Shown here: positions 29,701-34,042 of the stretch, piece by piece
Numbering within the stretch: the first letter of the stretch is position 1
How the letters are laid out: each line of letters begins with the position of its first letter
Origin: Candidatus Pedobacter colombiensis
Lineage (GTDB): Bacteria; Bacteroidota; Bacteroidia; Sphingobacteriales; Sphingobacteriaceae
Direction: 5' to 3'
Length of the DNA stretch: 64,000 bases
Assembly: GCA_029202485.1 (NCBI GenBank)
Contig: CP119313.1
Coordinates: 3,720,001 to 3,784,000, forward strand
Made by a program: the position numbers and the translations under genes
Notes under the pieces: model-generated
Told to the model about the DNA's origin: nothing
The model's database searches: none
Seen by the model: the letters and a program-made list of their open reading frames with translations, nothing else

Positions 29701-31120
29701 ATGCCGGAGCACCTATTGGATGTTCATAAGCTCCAAGATCTACCACACCATCAACGATCCTTGTATTCCCTGCAATATCCGTAACAGTTCCTACTTGTGC
29801 ATTAACTCCAACATTGATGGCTACAGATCCATTCTTAAGTCTCAGATCGTTGATTGCTGCATTTTCAAATTCAGGGTCACCAATAATTGTATTTACGGAA
29901 TTATCGAATCCATTCTGGATGAGGTTATTGGAAACACCAAACTTAACAGATGTATTTAACTGATCAGGGACATCGCCACCACGCTTGTTACCCCAAAAAA
30001 TACTGTTGTACACATTGAATGTCGTAGGACTAGAATAGAGAGCCGCTCCATAAGTATTCACATTGTCAATGGAATAAGGAATTGTGTTGTTACTGAAAGT
30101 GCAATTATAAATATTTCCTGATCCTGATGCAAAGTATAAGCCTCCACCCAGATAAGACGCACTTACGCTAGTGATTGCATTTTGACTAAACACACTGTTG
30201 TTCAAGACAAAACCTGTTCCCGTAACACTATATAAACCGCCACCCCGCACAATAGCATTGTTACCAATAAAAGAGGCCCGGTTGATGTTTAAGTTATTTC
30301 CGGAATTAAATAATCCACCGCCATAAGTGGTAACACTATGATTTTCAAAGGCAACATCAGTCATTGTGACATTGGCTTCAACATTGTTAATACCACCACC
30401 GGTACTGGCACCTGTATTGTTTCTAAATGTAATTTTTTCAAAGGTTGCGGATGCTCCCGTATTATAGATACCGGCACCAGAACCTGCCCGCTGAAGGTTA
30501 TTACCTTCTACTAAAAGGTTTTTAAAAGCTGCGGACACACCGGCAGAATAAATTGCTCCACCGCCTGCGGATGCATTATTTCCTTTAAGCCATAGATTTT
30601 GAAATACTCCCGCCCCACCGCTCACATAAATTCCGGCACCGATATAAGCCGCAGAAAGTGAAGTAGAAGTTCCTAATGTTAAACCACGGGTAATGGTGAA
30701 CCCATCTAGCAAAGTGGTATTATTATTCGAGGAAGTAACCACATGATAGTTAATATTCTGACCATCTAATATCGATTCATTAACGGTAAAAAGACCGTTT
30801 GCTCCAGCAACACGTTGGCTCAGAGAAGTCTCATTCCCTGCGAAACCACCATAAATCTTAACACCTGTTTTAAGGGTAAAGGTTCCCGCTGTTGTAGCCG
30901 CTGAAATATATGTTCCCCTGGCAACCCAGATTTCATTTCCAGTAGCGGATTTGGTGATGGCTGCGGTGAGCGTTGTAAATGCATCCTGCCAGCTTGTACC
31001 CGTTTCCGCACCAGTTGCCGTGGCACTAACATAATACCTGGTTTGAGCCTGAGTATCAAGAGCAAAAGAAAAAATGAAAAATAATAAAACTGTTACGCTA
31101 TTAAGGAAAATTCGGGTCAT
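7550..31120 (-). CDS. Giant secreted beta-helix / Ig-repeat surface protein (about 7,856 aa)
   Basis: One uninterrupted reading frame of 23.6 kb. The start at 31120 (MTRIFLNSVTVLLFFIFSF, cleavage near DTQAQ) opens a signal peptide; an in-frame extension to 31171 is unlikely. Domains from the N-terminus: eleven modules of about 500-590 residues, each beginning with a W-x-x-A-F-x-D-L / GDEIWVAKGTY segment, then GVKIYGGFAGTE, then a right-handed beta-helix rich in GGGIYN and FxxN turns, then PAIDxGDN and LGAYE, then a He_PIG-like Ig domain. Next come about fifteen Big_4-like Ig repeats, an MBG-like region, a Listeria/Bacteroides-type repeat (ending TLYADWT) and a fibronectin-like end. No catalytic motif, LPxTG, lipobox or recognisable type IX sorting domain is seen. 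Probably a surface or matrix adhesin; carbohydrate-lyase activity is possible but unsupported. Confidence 0.9.
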   Translation of the reverse strand: MTRIFLNSVTVLLFFIFSFALDTQAQTRYYVSATATGAETGTSWQDAFTTLTAAITKSATGNEIWVARGTYISAATTAGTFTLKTGVKIYGGFAGNETSLSQRVAGANGLFTVNESILDGQNINYHVVTSSNNNTTLLDGFTITRGLTLGTSTSLSAAYIGAGIYVSGGAGVFQNLWLKGNNASAGGGAIYSAGVSAAFKNLLVEGNNLQRAGSGAGIYNTGASATFEKITFRNNTGASTGGGINNVEANVTMTDVAFENHSVTTYGGGLFNSGNNLNINRASFIGNNAIVRGGGLYSVTGTGFVLNNSVFSQNAITSVSASYLGGGLYFASGSGNIYNCTFSNNTIPYSIDNVNTYGAALYSSPTTFNVYNSIFWGNKRGGDVPDQLNTSVKFGVSNNLIQNGFDNSVNTIIGDPEFENAAINDLRLKNGSVAINVGVNAQVGTVTDIAGNTRIVDGVVDLGAYEHPIGAPASILLQPSVIGNVTRGNPYQLQLTTSGSGAATFQVTYGSLPPGIKLNTQTGLLSGIAMLSGDYNFVVKVSGGGQTTSKQYTMNVNTSPARLHVRASATSGDNSGANWTDAYVRLQTAIELAKSGDEIWVAKGTYSPAQHIDSTFNMVSGVKIYGGFAGTETQLNQRVADAKGKYTVNESILSGNNINNHVVYSVLALSSESTLDGFTITAGLANSSGVKSYGAGIYISAVPGNGIYNNLVIKNNSANTYGAGMYNNSVGIHLNNISFENNVVTTTNRYGGGLYNSGANLELNNVSFKGNQAINGGGMWNNGAGVTITKSTFEENAATSGGGLYTSGTVNINQASFIKNTSIGNGGGLYGIGTITVTNSIFSTNSITAALVTTATYGGGMYFSGTGTITNCTFSNNTTNYTVAGATTYGTGLYAAPAAFGIYNSIFWGNKRGNDVADQIGGTVTNLAYNLIQDDYNYGSNTIIGSPEFENALAHDLRLKNGSVAINAGSNAYVGTANDLAGNARIINNIVDLGAYENTNASAGSLAILPATLPVARRGAAYSQQLSTSETSGVITWELTYGTPPLGILFNKQTGVLSGVPMYSGTYTFVIKAIQNGVMATRQYNLQVNDGATRWHVKANATGANNGADWTNGLTRLQSALGMAKDGDEIWVAKGVYSPAAHVDSTFNLVSGVKLYGGFAGTETLLSQRIADANGKFTLNNTELSGASINKHVVSSTTLMSVETLLDGFTVSGGNATVNAIYGTGIYSLVAAVNGTYKNLIVKNNIGATLGAGMYNTAIAIKLENILFEGNMATLSTRYGGGLYNNGANAIINNVTFRGNQAIQGGGMYNNSNNVTTNNAVFENNSVTTIGGGLVNAGSNFILNNAVFENNTATTAGGGFNTAGSATLTDVTFRGNKATTTGAGISGTGTLTIDRGLFINNIAVQNGGGIFMSGTGTTTLTNVAFSRNAVTSTSTYYGGGVYAGSTTTNIVNGTFSKNTVARTAVNSGGGLYRAGGTVNVTNSILWGNTQGTGLSDQLNTGVTSVANSTVEDGYATGSAILVGDPLFTDPANDNLTLKTGSLAIDKGNNAATATSKDLDGNPRIYNSIVDHGAYENQGGASLKITPLTLGTITRGTLVDIQLVATGGTAPYTWSILSGDLPLGLSITASGRIQGRVMKSTPGGDTFVIAVADGTLIGSKQYTIEAVPAPARFYVKKGATGKANGISWTDAFTDLLPTLNYVVAGDEIWVAKGTYLPGTGTDVNGTFTMKSGVKWYGGFAGTENELTERVADANKLYAVNETILSGNNKSYHVVTNLEQSTKETIIDGFSITGGRTATGSTSIAYSAAGIYNNAGEAVFRNLWVKNNNADRFGAGIYNNGPSTFENIRIEKNIVAVGAGYGGGLYNLNAFAILRNLTFVENEAIYGGGMFNTVANLTAENLTFLRNKASTAGAGIYHNTGILNLKKSTFEGNAVVGNGGGLMTTTGLNAEDLVFKNNTATTTGAGIMSAGTLTLNRVSFIGNISGQHGAGLYNYGASRLDNVVFSQNKITTNSTSGYGAGMYNYGGASVLSNTSFSNNTTAYIHATTSTGAGFYFRAGSTAIYNSIFWGNKRGNNISDQIGGAVTIANSIVENGYVGGTNISIGNPLFTDAATDNLKVKGGSPAIDVGDNAASGTSLDLANLPRIVNGIVDLGAYENQGGESLSILPTTLPGSVRGTNINVQFTATGGGTSLTWSVSSGTLPTGLSLSAGGLLSGRTMYIGNYTFVVSVTDGEFAGAKQYNVVVTAGATNIYVSEGATTGRKDGSSWPNAFTDLQLALGQATAGDQIWVAKGNYSPGLLATSTFTLKENVKIYGGFAGTEETFAARDTSLIHTIHKSILDGSQGVASYHVVSSTTAVTSETILDGFTISGGRTLTTTSTSYPSVPDLGANYYGAGIYTSLGRPIFNNLIITNNTALYGGGAFVLSGVATFTNSKIIANSTIGNLGRGAGIYNHTGGITVDKVLFEGNFITAGSNTYGGAIFNSGTALVSNTIFKDNITGGTGYAYGGAIYSGTTLPVKIFNTTFIGNQALNGGAVYINSGSPEFTDVTFKSNRSRALGGAVIAAGSPVFERVYFIDNESTQHGGALQTTGTAKLNNVVFSRNRIVSSTTAVAYGGAMYAGSTATLTNVTFSNNSISRTAAGGGALYRAGGTVTISNSIFWGNNRADGVADQILGVVTIDKSIVQDGITGGTNIAIGNPLFTDAAADNLRLKGGSPAIDMGDNTKVIGTTDVEGNPRIFNDIVDMGAFENQGTASLIISPATLQAYNRGDLLEVPLTVSSGTGNLVWNITSGVLPSGLGLDANGVLKGRPMEAGTFTFVVGVTDGSLVGRKQYTILVNPSATQLFVNVVAVSGRNDGSSWEHGFTDLKVAIAKALAGDQIWVAKGSYSPGTLATSWFTMKEGVQVYGGFAGTETKLSDRTLSLIHTGNQTILDGSEGLASRHVIFNNIALSNTTVLDGFTISGGQGLAGTDSDNNRGAGIYNYGSVKAIFRNLRVINNKAERGAGIYNMGAAVYDKILFEGNEANSIGGGFFNLSGTIMMTDVTFRGNSAKVNSGGLSQSGGIVNIDRGSFIANTAGQQGGGMFNSSGTANLTNVIFSRNAVTTAGGYYGGGIYSAATTNLNNVTFSDNKIAFTNATTIGGAGLYRSAGTVTINNSIFWGNTRGGNVPDQLTAALKVSNSIVQGGYPTGINILIGDPLFINSALDDLQLKGGSPAIDAGDNSSNTSTIDLAGNPRIINDIIDIGAYESLGGNGLKIQPSVFPSSARGLDPNFQMSVTGGTGDYTWTLQSGTLPTGLILTENGLITGRPTVSGTYIFVVSVTDGTLVGSKQFNAVITDGPSRLYVRQAATGNNNGSNWVNAFTDLQTALTQSKAGDEIWVAKGTYYTGSLASSYFTLKEGVKMYGGFAGTEELLTTRNIDNIRTSNETILDGSQGTVSHHVVYNTAALTAATVLDGFSIQGGKAAINSSGVSYYGGGIYNSGGAAVFRNLWIKNNSAAYGGGLYHSGDAEYTDIIFSNNQSRGTNARGAAVYNVSGFKLTKGVFQNNQLVDGGTTYGAAIFNSGPLTLNEVKFENNLLSSGYGGAIYSNSSAIININKAEFTGNRATTGGAVYQANGTGTFTDVQFKDNTATASAGALYAAGVLNINRVSFINNSSGQHGGALWSASTLKIDNTIFSRNSITSTSGYYGGAVFLSSGNALINNTSFSNNSIGYKAASTLSYGGALYRSGGTTTINNSIFWGNKRGNDIPDQVNAGIIIATSIVQNDYVGGTDIKIGDPMFENAAGDNLHLKGGSLAIDAGENNWQIFDKDLAGNPRIVNGTIDLGAYEQDGNGRLMISPAVINSIPRGTALNLQLVATGTTLPVSWSLQTGKLPTGVTFSADGKFKGVPTVVGTYTFVIGATDGQILGSKQYSITVQNGISRLFVSSAAKGDNNGSNWANAFTDVQAALELAGAGDEIWVAKGTYYSGPLATSTFKLKEGVKLYGGFAGTEAALADRNMADLRSLNETILDGSQGVASYHVITNTLALTSATILDGFSIQGGNATLVSGINYQGGGIYNNLGAVQFSNLWIKNNNGTYGGGIYNNGDAVYTNILFSNNQAKGTSARGAAVYNAKGFKLSKGIFENNKILESSSYPGYGAGIFTTGVLDLSEVEFKNNSILNGQGGAIYSNSSAVVKINKGTFTGNKATTGGALFIASGTQVLEEVTFTDNTASSSGGAIYASGVLVLNRASFIHNSAVQHGGAIWSNSNLKIDNSIFSRNEVTSTAAYYGGAIYINSNDVLINNCSFSKNNIGYAKGTVTLSYGGALYRNSGTVTIHNSILWGNTRTGTIADQLNTGVIVGSTVVQGDYATGTDVKIGDPLFMDVAVDNLQLQGGSLAIDGGDNSWQAYDKDLAGKARVVNNIIDLGAYENESTERLMINPERIEAITRGTFLNLPFNYTGTSLPVTWSLQAGKLPPGVLLTTDGKLTGVPNLIGIYTFVVGATDGNLSGNRQYKLTVQNGTGRLYVRQAATGANNGSDWTNALNDLQPALELAMAGDEIWVAKGTYYSGPLAASTFKLKEGVKMYGGFAGTETTIEARDTLKIRTDNETILDGSQGVASYHVVYNAIALTNATVLDGFSIQGGGSAVNTSNNSINFYGGGIYNSLGTVVFRNLWIKNNLGVYGAGLYHSGDATYTDVIFSNNRSTGYYARGSAVYNVRGFKLNKGVFENNRIIEGSSYPGYGAAMFSTGQADLNNIRFENNTLTNGQGGAIYVNSGAVTNLSNASFSGSRATTGGAIYFANGTANLKNIIFKDNVATAAGGVIYASGVLNIDRASFQNNTSGQHGGAIWSNATLNISNTTFSHNKISNTSAYLGGAVYIYTGTATLTNTTFSKNSIGYYKTGTVNYGGALYRNSGTVTLNNSILWGNTRGEGMPDQLNLNIKVNNVLISGGYATGLNIIDANPAFVNADGDDLALTGCSPAINTGDNNLAPAGTVDRLGNPRTKGEVIDLGAIEYQSDVITLNPATMPQIPRGAVFNLQLQGVGGTGSYTYKLVSGKLPDGLSMDASGLITGNPIVIGKYTFVINVTDGTLCGNRVYNMDVVAGTGVVRILVNQEATAGQNNGSTWENAYLDLQNALKVSLPGDQIWVAKGTYSSGTLVTSYFTLKEGVKIYGGFAATESTLAERDSLKIRTDNETILTGNNISRHVVYNYAALTAATVLDGFSISGGRSVPTGTSTGEAYIGAGIYNRVGAAIFNHLWIKNNYSNTYGGGMYNGGIGVLSNIIFENNGTVNTSGSYRYGGGLYNVGAATIRQLKFINNTAAYGGGMYQASATVTINDLLFKDNKATQGGGFYSYSGKVTLNDATFIGNTATQHGGGLYQWSSTLTVNNATFSRNKVIGTAAYFGGAFYQYTGTSTLVNVTMSNNSIAFVTSAVTKYGGAIYRNAGTLNLYNSIVWGNQRGNGVVDELNLNVKPVNALIRGGYAAGKVIVDKDPLFNLSNEDDLSLSACSPAINMGDNSLSAGILKDLAGQPRIKTEIVDLGAFESQQDRINVGPAVLPEGLRGVIYEHQMVSSGGSGSYTYAVSYGALPDGLLLSPSGRLTGRPINAGLYTFNITASDGNLCGNRLYTFEVKMGTGKVRIYVNQAATSGMNNSASWEHAFLDLQKGLSSAMAGDTIFVAKGTYVPGLKVNDYFTLKEGVKIYGGFAATEKGLADRDSTAIMTTNETILDGANRSYHVVFNRAALTDATVLDGFTISGGKTANATSTADVYNGGGIYNGLGKVIFKNLWVKNNYAYYSGGGIFNSGAATFSNITLENNTVVQLGGGLYNNAAATFKDIKFINNKGSQGGGMYHISAVVEMKDVVFKNNTATATGGAFYNATNGKPNVTSGLFVGNTAAQHGGAIYNYSGTFNLINGAFSRNRTTVNGYYGGAYYHYTGTTNIINSTFSNNTSAYINASTTTKYGGALYRNTGTVNVANSIFWGNTRANAIPDQMNTGIIVSTSTVQNGYVTGTTISTKDPQLANAAADDLSLAPCSPAINMGDNIKIAGTNKDLAGEDRIKHTVVDLGAYEFQGVYLENAEQELPAADQWTTYTHQLQLAESGSYTYFVSQGLLPDGLSLSSSGLISGEPAVAGNYEFTLAVQGSDVCGSLKVKLKVNPRAAYIIEVLKPYPVPVKKDTGTPFEQLNLVTQVEVVMSDNSHATFPVTWQPGNYDGNLEGIYELTGTLTIPNPDVNRNNLTATAKVAVITPIYSYIIAVAPLPPVKVLSGTPYSNVLPLLPKQAQVTYDDGVTKEMLNLTWKQGNYNSKVGVYRLYATLGIKEEHANPADFEANVDVYVQHNIIEVEDLADITVDLNTPAASLPLPGTVRVTYHDQTTGLLNVIWDRTPYVANKGAEYDLKGTIQLNDLVTNTGLLFANNTVIIRKNIVSIEGQYTASTPYDTPFDEVKLPETVKVNFDDGTRDTVGVEWTPGTYNQLQSGDYTLTGTLLHNESIDNKSNIKAQMILTVLPKPKNIVSIAVLDTVKVSYGTLLKAIPELTAAVKVTYDDGSSGTLNMTWDTEGYDPLVPEVYSFIGDPVLIPGVVNKDVKTAELNIQVGNKKVIAVQNPVAIIVKYGTPVEDIPFPETVNVTYNDQSVGTEGVIWSSETYNELLPGVYVFKGTLVTGDDIDNPDNLMATVSVTVGPKPLEVVSVAASTVLVPFGTSFANAQPLFPAQVKVTYDNGSTGMLNVVWEEGDYIADMPDVYELKGTLQLPEDILNPNDVEAMLTVTVGKHLIDTYTRPDSITVVFGTAPEALTLPGQLNAQFVDGGNDDLSVDWDFAPYNGNLAGSYVLNGSFTMTDEVENPKQVNPQIVVTVLPREKEIVALKADTINVAFGTPLESLKFPLISKATLDDGTVIDVAVQDTSFKSQLYNGDATGEYLFEGAIVVPQGILNTNNLMPKVVVIVDRKQIDSIETLGGISVDYDTEFDALTLPEAIKVTYNDASEELLSVSWAKGTYDGKTAGVYTLHGTMVIPDDADNPKGLQPVITVTVAERIKKLLSITRDSVEVSYGTLHTDISFPTMVKSLFDDGSTMSLTVIKWENTDYDATSPDSYEFVADVIMPPLIENPDSIKAVITVNVAPRYIISVTDPVALTVPYGTAFGTLMLPETVTVTYNNNEQDDLSVNWDSSTYNGMVAGDYILPGTIILDSPEENKDNKTTTIKITVLPKLLALDSVLVNTPLHLPFGTTQEQVLAKLGTQLDAIFTDGTTGKVAVRWESSLFNGNDPGSYSFTGLLDMEGKAENPKDITPKVEVIIDNKNVIAVETLADLIDVYGKPFSALDLPATVMVTYDDQTTANLPVLWNESEYNPELLTPQTIHGEIELTDDVSNHTNLQPQIKVTLWKDVFSVAKLAPITVKYGTPFANLGLPSSIEVTYNDGSKALLSITWDQAAYAAATIGELNLTGGLTLSSNTFNTTDQVASVKIIIEKATQTITFAPVGNKNYGDAPFKLIATASSGLPVTFELLDGKLDLNGGMATIEGAGDVVLKVLQAGDAFFAPAEAQQSFKINKAMLTVSGDTLTRYFGKENPPFTYHMKGFKYEETDTLVRADATLEGEPAFSTAATLSSPAGDYPVMLSLGTLQADNYEFTFEPGLLTVKNLYHTITFETRGGTTIDPIKIADEAKLPIVTTTKAGMIFYTWFCDEHMETVFNFDGAITESMTLYADWTITSLPDSGALSMRTVADYMLGLNELTTVERTAPFSLSLLNGKSHLQGKTAPFKLSDWYGYGPLKKALLNTGMVTAKDETAVNIAIALLNNGGTALTGSGICWSTVEHPTIADTRVNATNIDDSQVLVDGLMVGVDYYVKAFAINQAGVSYGNELVFRIKEGGLIEMIKK
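8785..12720 (-). repeat. Array of about fifteen Big_4-like Ig repeats in the giant gene
   Basis: Fifteen consecutive units of about 85-90 residues share the pattern V-x-Y-G-T-P-F ... L-P-x-x-V-x-V-T-Y-(D/N)-D-G ... W-x-x-x-x-Y-(D/N) ... G-x-Y-x-L-x-G-T-L ... N-(P/K)-x-x-L-x-A-x-V-x-V-T-V. This fits the bacterial Ig-like Big_4 family, which typically forms rigid stalks in surface proteins. The array lies between the beta-helix region and the C-terminal domains, so it may hold the helices away from the attachment end. Confidence 0.8.
12722..31050 (-). repeat. Array of eleven beta-helix plus Ig modules in the giant gene
   Basis: The segment coding for the GD(E/Q)IWVAKG block recurs near 30926, 29316, 27725, 25993, 24258, 22480, 20990, 19250, 17502, 15742 and 14150 (GDTIFVAKG in the last). 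Spacing is 1.49-1.78 kb. Each module carries the same order: WVAKG block, YGGFAGTE, beta-helix coils, SPAINxGDN, LGAYE, Ig domain with GLSLSxxGLLSGRP and YTFVVSVTDG. Modules 7 to 9 (about 17.6-21.1 kb) are the most alike at protein level. At DNA level the copies have drifted, so the duplications are not recent. Confidence 0.9.
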
Positions 31121-31515
31121 GTTTGAAAAAAGAGATACTGCACAAAAAACAGGTATAACTCTAATTACCATAAAAAAGCCGTACTTTTTCGAATAAAGAA
31201 AAAATAGTTTTTTTTCAATTCAAATTGACGAATTAATCGTTCATCATTTATTCGAGAATAGGGATTTTTCGGGTAAAAAAATTACCATTCTACAAAGCTA
31301 TAAAATATTTTCTCCCTTACAACCAAAGAATTACCTACTAATAAAATTAACTACGGAAGTAGTAGATTTATAATGTAAATGTCATATCCATTGTTTTAAA
31401 TAAAGGTGAGTATAATCGGCATGATCAAGGGGAATTACGACAATAAAAATTTAAGACAAAGTAGCAAACAATTTAACTTCGATTTGGTTAATTATTCAGG
31501 ACCTAAACACCCAAT
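31121..31515. other. Divergent intergenic region between the giant gene and the efflux operon
   Basis: 395 bp of AT-rich DNA that should hold promoters for both the 26-kb minus-strand operon and the plus-strand TolC operon. Poly-A/T tracts near 31165-31220 lie just upstream of the giant gene. I could not assign a convincing TTG / TAnnTTTG pair to either side. Confidence 0.4.
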
Positions 31516-32832
31516 ATGTCGCGATTAAAAATTAACGTGCTGCTTTTCATTTTTGTAGCAATTTTCAATGCACAAAATCTATTTGCACAAGACTCATTAT
31601 ATAATGATCTACCAAAAGTATGGAACCTAAATGAGTGTATAGCTTACGCAAAAAAAAACAACTACACTATCAACAGTTTAAAGCTCAGTTCAAAATCTGC
31701 AGCACAAGATTTGATCGCTTCCAAAGCTGCTAAATACCCCAATTTAACAGGTAGCGTAACGCAGAATGCTGCGCATTATAATTCAGGTACGCAAAGTTCA
31801 AGTGGATATGGACTTAATTCAGCAATTACTCTTTACAATGGGGGCTATCTTAATAATGACATCAAATCGAAGAACTTTAGTCAGCAGATTGCCAACCTTG
31901 CCATTGCTTCAGCTGAAAATGATGCGACCATACAGATTACGCAAGCCTATTTAAACATTTTACTAACCAGAGAGAACATTACTTATTTGAATGATTTACT
32001 TAAAACAAGTAAAGCGCAGGTTACTCAAGGTGAGCAAGAATATAAAATTGGTACAATTGCAAAGAACGCGCTTCTTCAGCTACAAGCAGCTATGGCAAGC
32101 GACAACTATACGCTGGTAACTGCACAAAATCAGCTCCAGCAAAATATACTTACTCTAAAGCAATTATTGCAACTACCTACCAAAATTCCATTTGAAGTTG
32201 CAATAACAGACACAGTAAAAAATACAGAGACCTTAATGGATCTTAATGCTGCACAGGACAAAGCACTGCAAATCAGACCTGAAATTAAAAGTGGAATGCT
32301 AAACATACAACTAGAGATCAATGAGATGGAAAAGGCTAAAGCAACGATCAGACCATTTTTAAGCTTAGGAGGATCCTTATCTACGGGTTATAGCAGCACC
32401 AGTTTTGGTTCATATCCAAACCAACTGAATAATAGTTTTAATCAGGCTCTTGGATTAACCTTAACTATTCCCATTTTCGACAGGAAAGTAACCCAAACCA
32501 ATGTAGCCAAAGCCAATATTGAAATCCTACAAGCCAGATTATCCTTACTAAATACCAAAACAACGTTAACCCAGGCAGTAGAAACTGCATACCTGAATGT
32601 TCAGAATGCCAACAGTCAATATGATGCAGCAAAAGAGCAATTTATTTATACCGGTGAAGCTTTAAGGGTTGCTGCCGCACAACTTAAACTAGGTGTTGAC
32701 AATATCGTTGAATACCTGCAGCAAAAGAATTTGTATATCCAGGCACTACAAGCCTTTATACAAGCAAAATACACGGCCAACTTAAATACCAAAATTTACG
32801 ATTTTTACACAGGCGTTCCTATTACTGAATAA
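31516..32832 (+). CDS. TolC-family outer membrane efflux protein
   Basis: A 438-residue protein with a signal peptide (hydrophobic residues about 7-20, ending NLFAQ). It shows the usual TolC layout: WNLNECIAYAKKNN near residue 38, two long coiled-coil helical stretches and repeated QxxxAxxxL patterns, with PIFDRKVTQTNVAKANIE marking the second half. It would form the outer-membrane channel of a tripartite exporter. It is the first gene of a four-gene operon with a periplasmic adaptor (10-bp gap), an ABC ATPase and an FtsX-type permease, so it most likely serves that pump. Confidence 0.9.
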   Translation: MSRLKINVLLFIFVAIFNAQNLFAQDSLYNDLPKVWNLNECIAYAKKNNYTINSLKLSSKSAAQDLIASKAAKYPNLTGSVTQNAAHYNSGTQSSSGYGLNSAITLYNGGYLNNDIKSKNFSQQIANLAIASAENDATIQITQAYLNILLTRENITYLNDLLKTSKAQVTQGEQEYKIGTIAKNALLQLQAAMASDNYTLVTAQNQLQQNILTLKQLLQLPTKIPFEVAITDTVKNTETLMDLNAAQDKALQIRPEIKSGMLNIQLEINEMEKAKATIRPFLSLGGSLSTGYSSTSFGSYPNQLNNSFNQALGLTLTIPIFDRKVTQTNVAKANIEILQARLSLLNTKTTLTQAVETAYLNVQNANSQYDAAKEQFIYTGEALRVAAAQLKLGVDNIVEYLQQKNLYIQALQAFIQAKYTANLNTKIYDFYTGVPITE

Positions 32833-32842
32833 ACAAACAAAA

Positions 32843-34042
32843 ATGAAAACGAAGAAAATCATATTTATCATTTTAGGCATACTTGTACTTGGCTTTGCCT
32901 TCTGGTACTTCGACATCCGAGAAAAGGAACAGGTGGTTGAACTGGAAACAGAAAACCCTAAAATGGGTTATATTTCGGAAAATGTAACTGCTACCGGAAG
33001 GATTGAACCTGTGGATACAGTAACAGTAGGTTCGCAGGTATCTGGTACAATTTCACATATTTATGCAGATTTCAACTCTAAGGTTAAAAAGGGACAACTG
33101 CTAACAGAGCTCGACAAAACTTTATTTCAAGCCGCTGTAGATCAGTACAAAGGTACTCTAGCCAGTGCACAAAGTTTAGTTGTGCTTCAAAAGGCGAATT
33201 TCTACAGACAAAGTGAGCTCTACAAAGTAGGTGCCATTAGCAAGGTTGATTATGACACTGCTTTGTATAACTATAACTCCGCGGTTGAAAATGCAAATAG
33301 TACCAAAGCACAATTAGACGCGGCTCTAAAGAATCTCGCTCTGGCCAGTATCTATTCTCCGATTGATGGAACGGTACTGTCCAGAAGCATAAGTGAGGGG
33401 CAAACAGTTGCAGCAAGCTTTAATACACCAACATTATATACTATTGCTAAAGATTTAACAAAAATGCAAGTAGAAGCTGCCGTTGATGAGGCTGATGTGG
33501 GAGACCTTAAAATTGGAGAACGTGCAACCTTTACTGTTGATGCTTTTTTAGATGACACATTTAAAGGGAGCATACAGGAAATCCGGTTGAGACCCAGCAT
33601 CACCTCCAATGTGGTTACCTATACAACCATCATTAAAACAGACAATAGTGATCAAAAGTTAAAACCGGGAATGACGGCCAACATAACCATATTGGCAAAA
33701 GAAGTGAACAATGCATTATTGGTGCCAGCAAAAGCGCTTAAGTTTATGCCCGATACCACATTAAAAAAATATCAACTGGTCTGGATCAATAAGGCCAGAA
33801 AGCCAACGTCCCCGGTTGAAGGTTATGTATGGATCAAAACCGGTGATTATAAACTGGAGCAAAAGAAAATAGAAGTAGGCATCAATAATAATACTCAGGT
33901 AGAAGTTTTGGGCGGCATTACGAAAAATGACATCGTAGTTGTTGGCAGTCGGATAGTAGGTAGGGCCGCCGCCGCAAGTGCAGCAGCTTCGAGTCCATTT
34001 ATGCCAAAACGTCCTGGCAGCAGTAATAATAAACCACGATAA
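32843..34042 (+). CDS. MacA-like periplasmic adaptor (HlyD/RND-type)
   Basis: A 399-residue protein with one N-terminal membrane anchor (about residues 5-25). It then has the lipoyl/barrel-sandwich halves (VTVGSQVSGTISHIYADFNS near residue 60 and later LASIYSPIDGTVLSRSISEG), an alpha-helical hairpin between them and a beta-barrel domain with LKPGMTANITI. The family bridges an inner-membrane pump to TolC. Its stop codon overlaps the ATG of the ATPase gene, so the stoichiometry is translationally coupled. The substrate could be a peptide, glycolipid or drug; the sequence does not tell. Confidence 0.9.
   Translation: MKTKKIIFIILGILVLGFAFWYFDIREKEQVVELETENPKMGYISENVTATGRIEPVDTVTVGSQVSGTISHIYADFNSKVKKGQLLTELDKTLFQAAVDQYKGTLASAQSLVVLQKANFYRQSELYKVGAISKVDYDTALYNYNSAVENANSTKAQLDAALKNLALASIYSPIDGTVLSRSISEGQTVAASFNTPTLYTIAKDLTKMQVEAAVDEADVGDLKIGERATFTVDAFLDDTFKGSIQEIRLRPSITSNVVTYTTIIKTDNSDQKLKPGMTANITILAKEVNNALLVPAKALKFMPDTTLKKYQLVWINKARKPTSPVEGYVWIKTGDYKLEQKKIEVGINNNTQVEVLGGITKNDIVVVGSRIVGRAAAASAAASSPFMPKRPGSSNNKPR

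Noticed and set aside
7550..31120. Pectate or polysaccharide lyase activity of the beta-helix modules
   Set aside because: The right-handed beta-helix fold is shared with lyases, but no conserved catalytic Asp/Lys/Arg cluster could be seen by eye.
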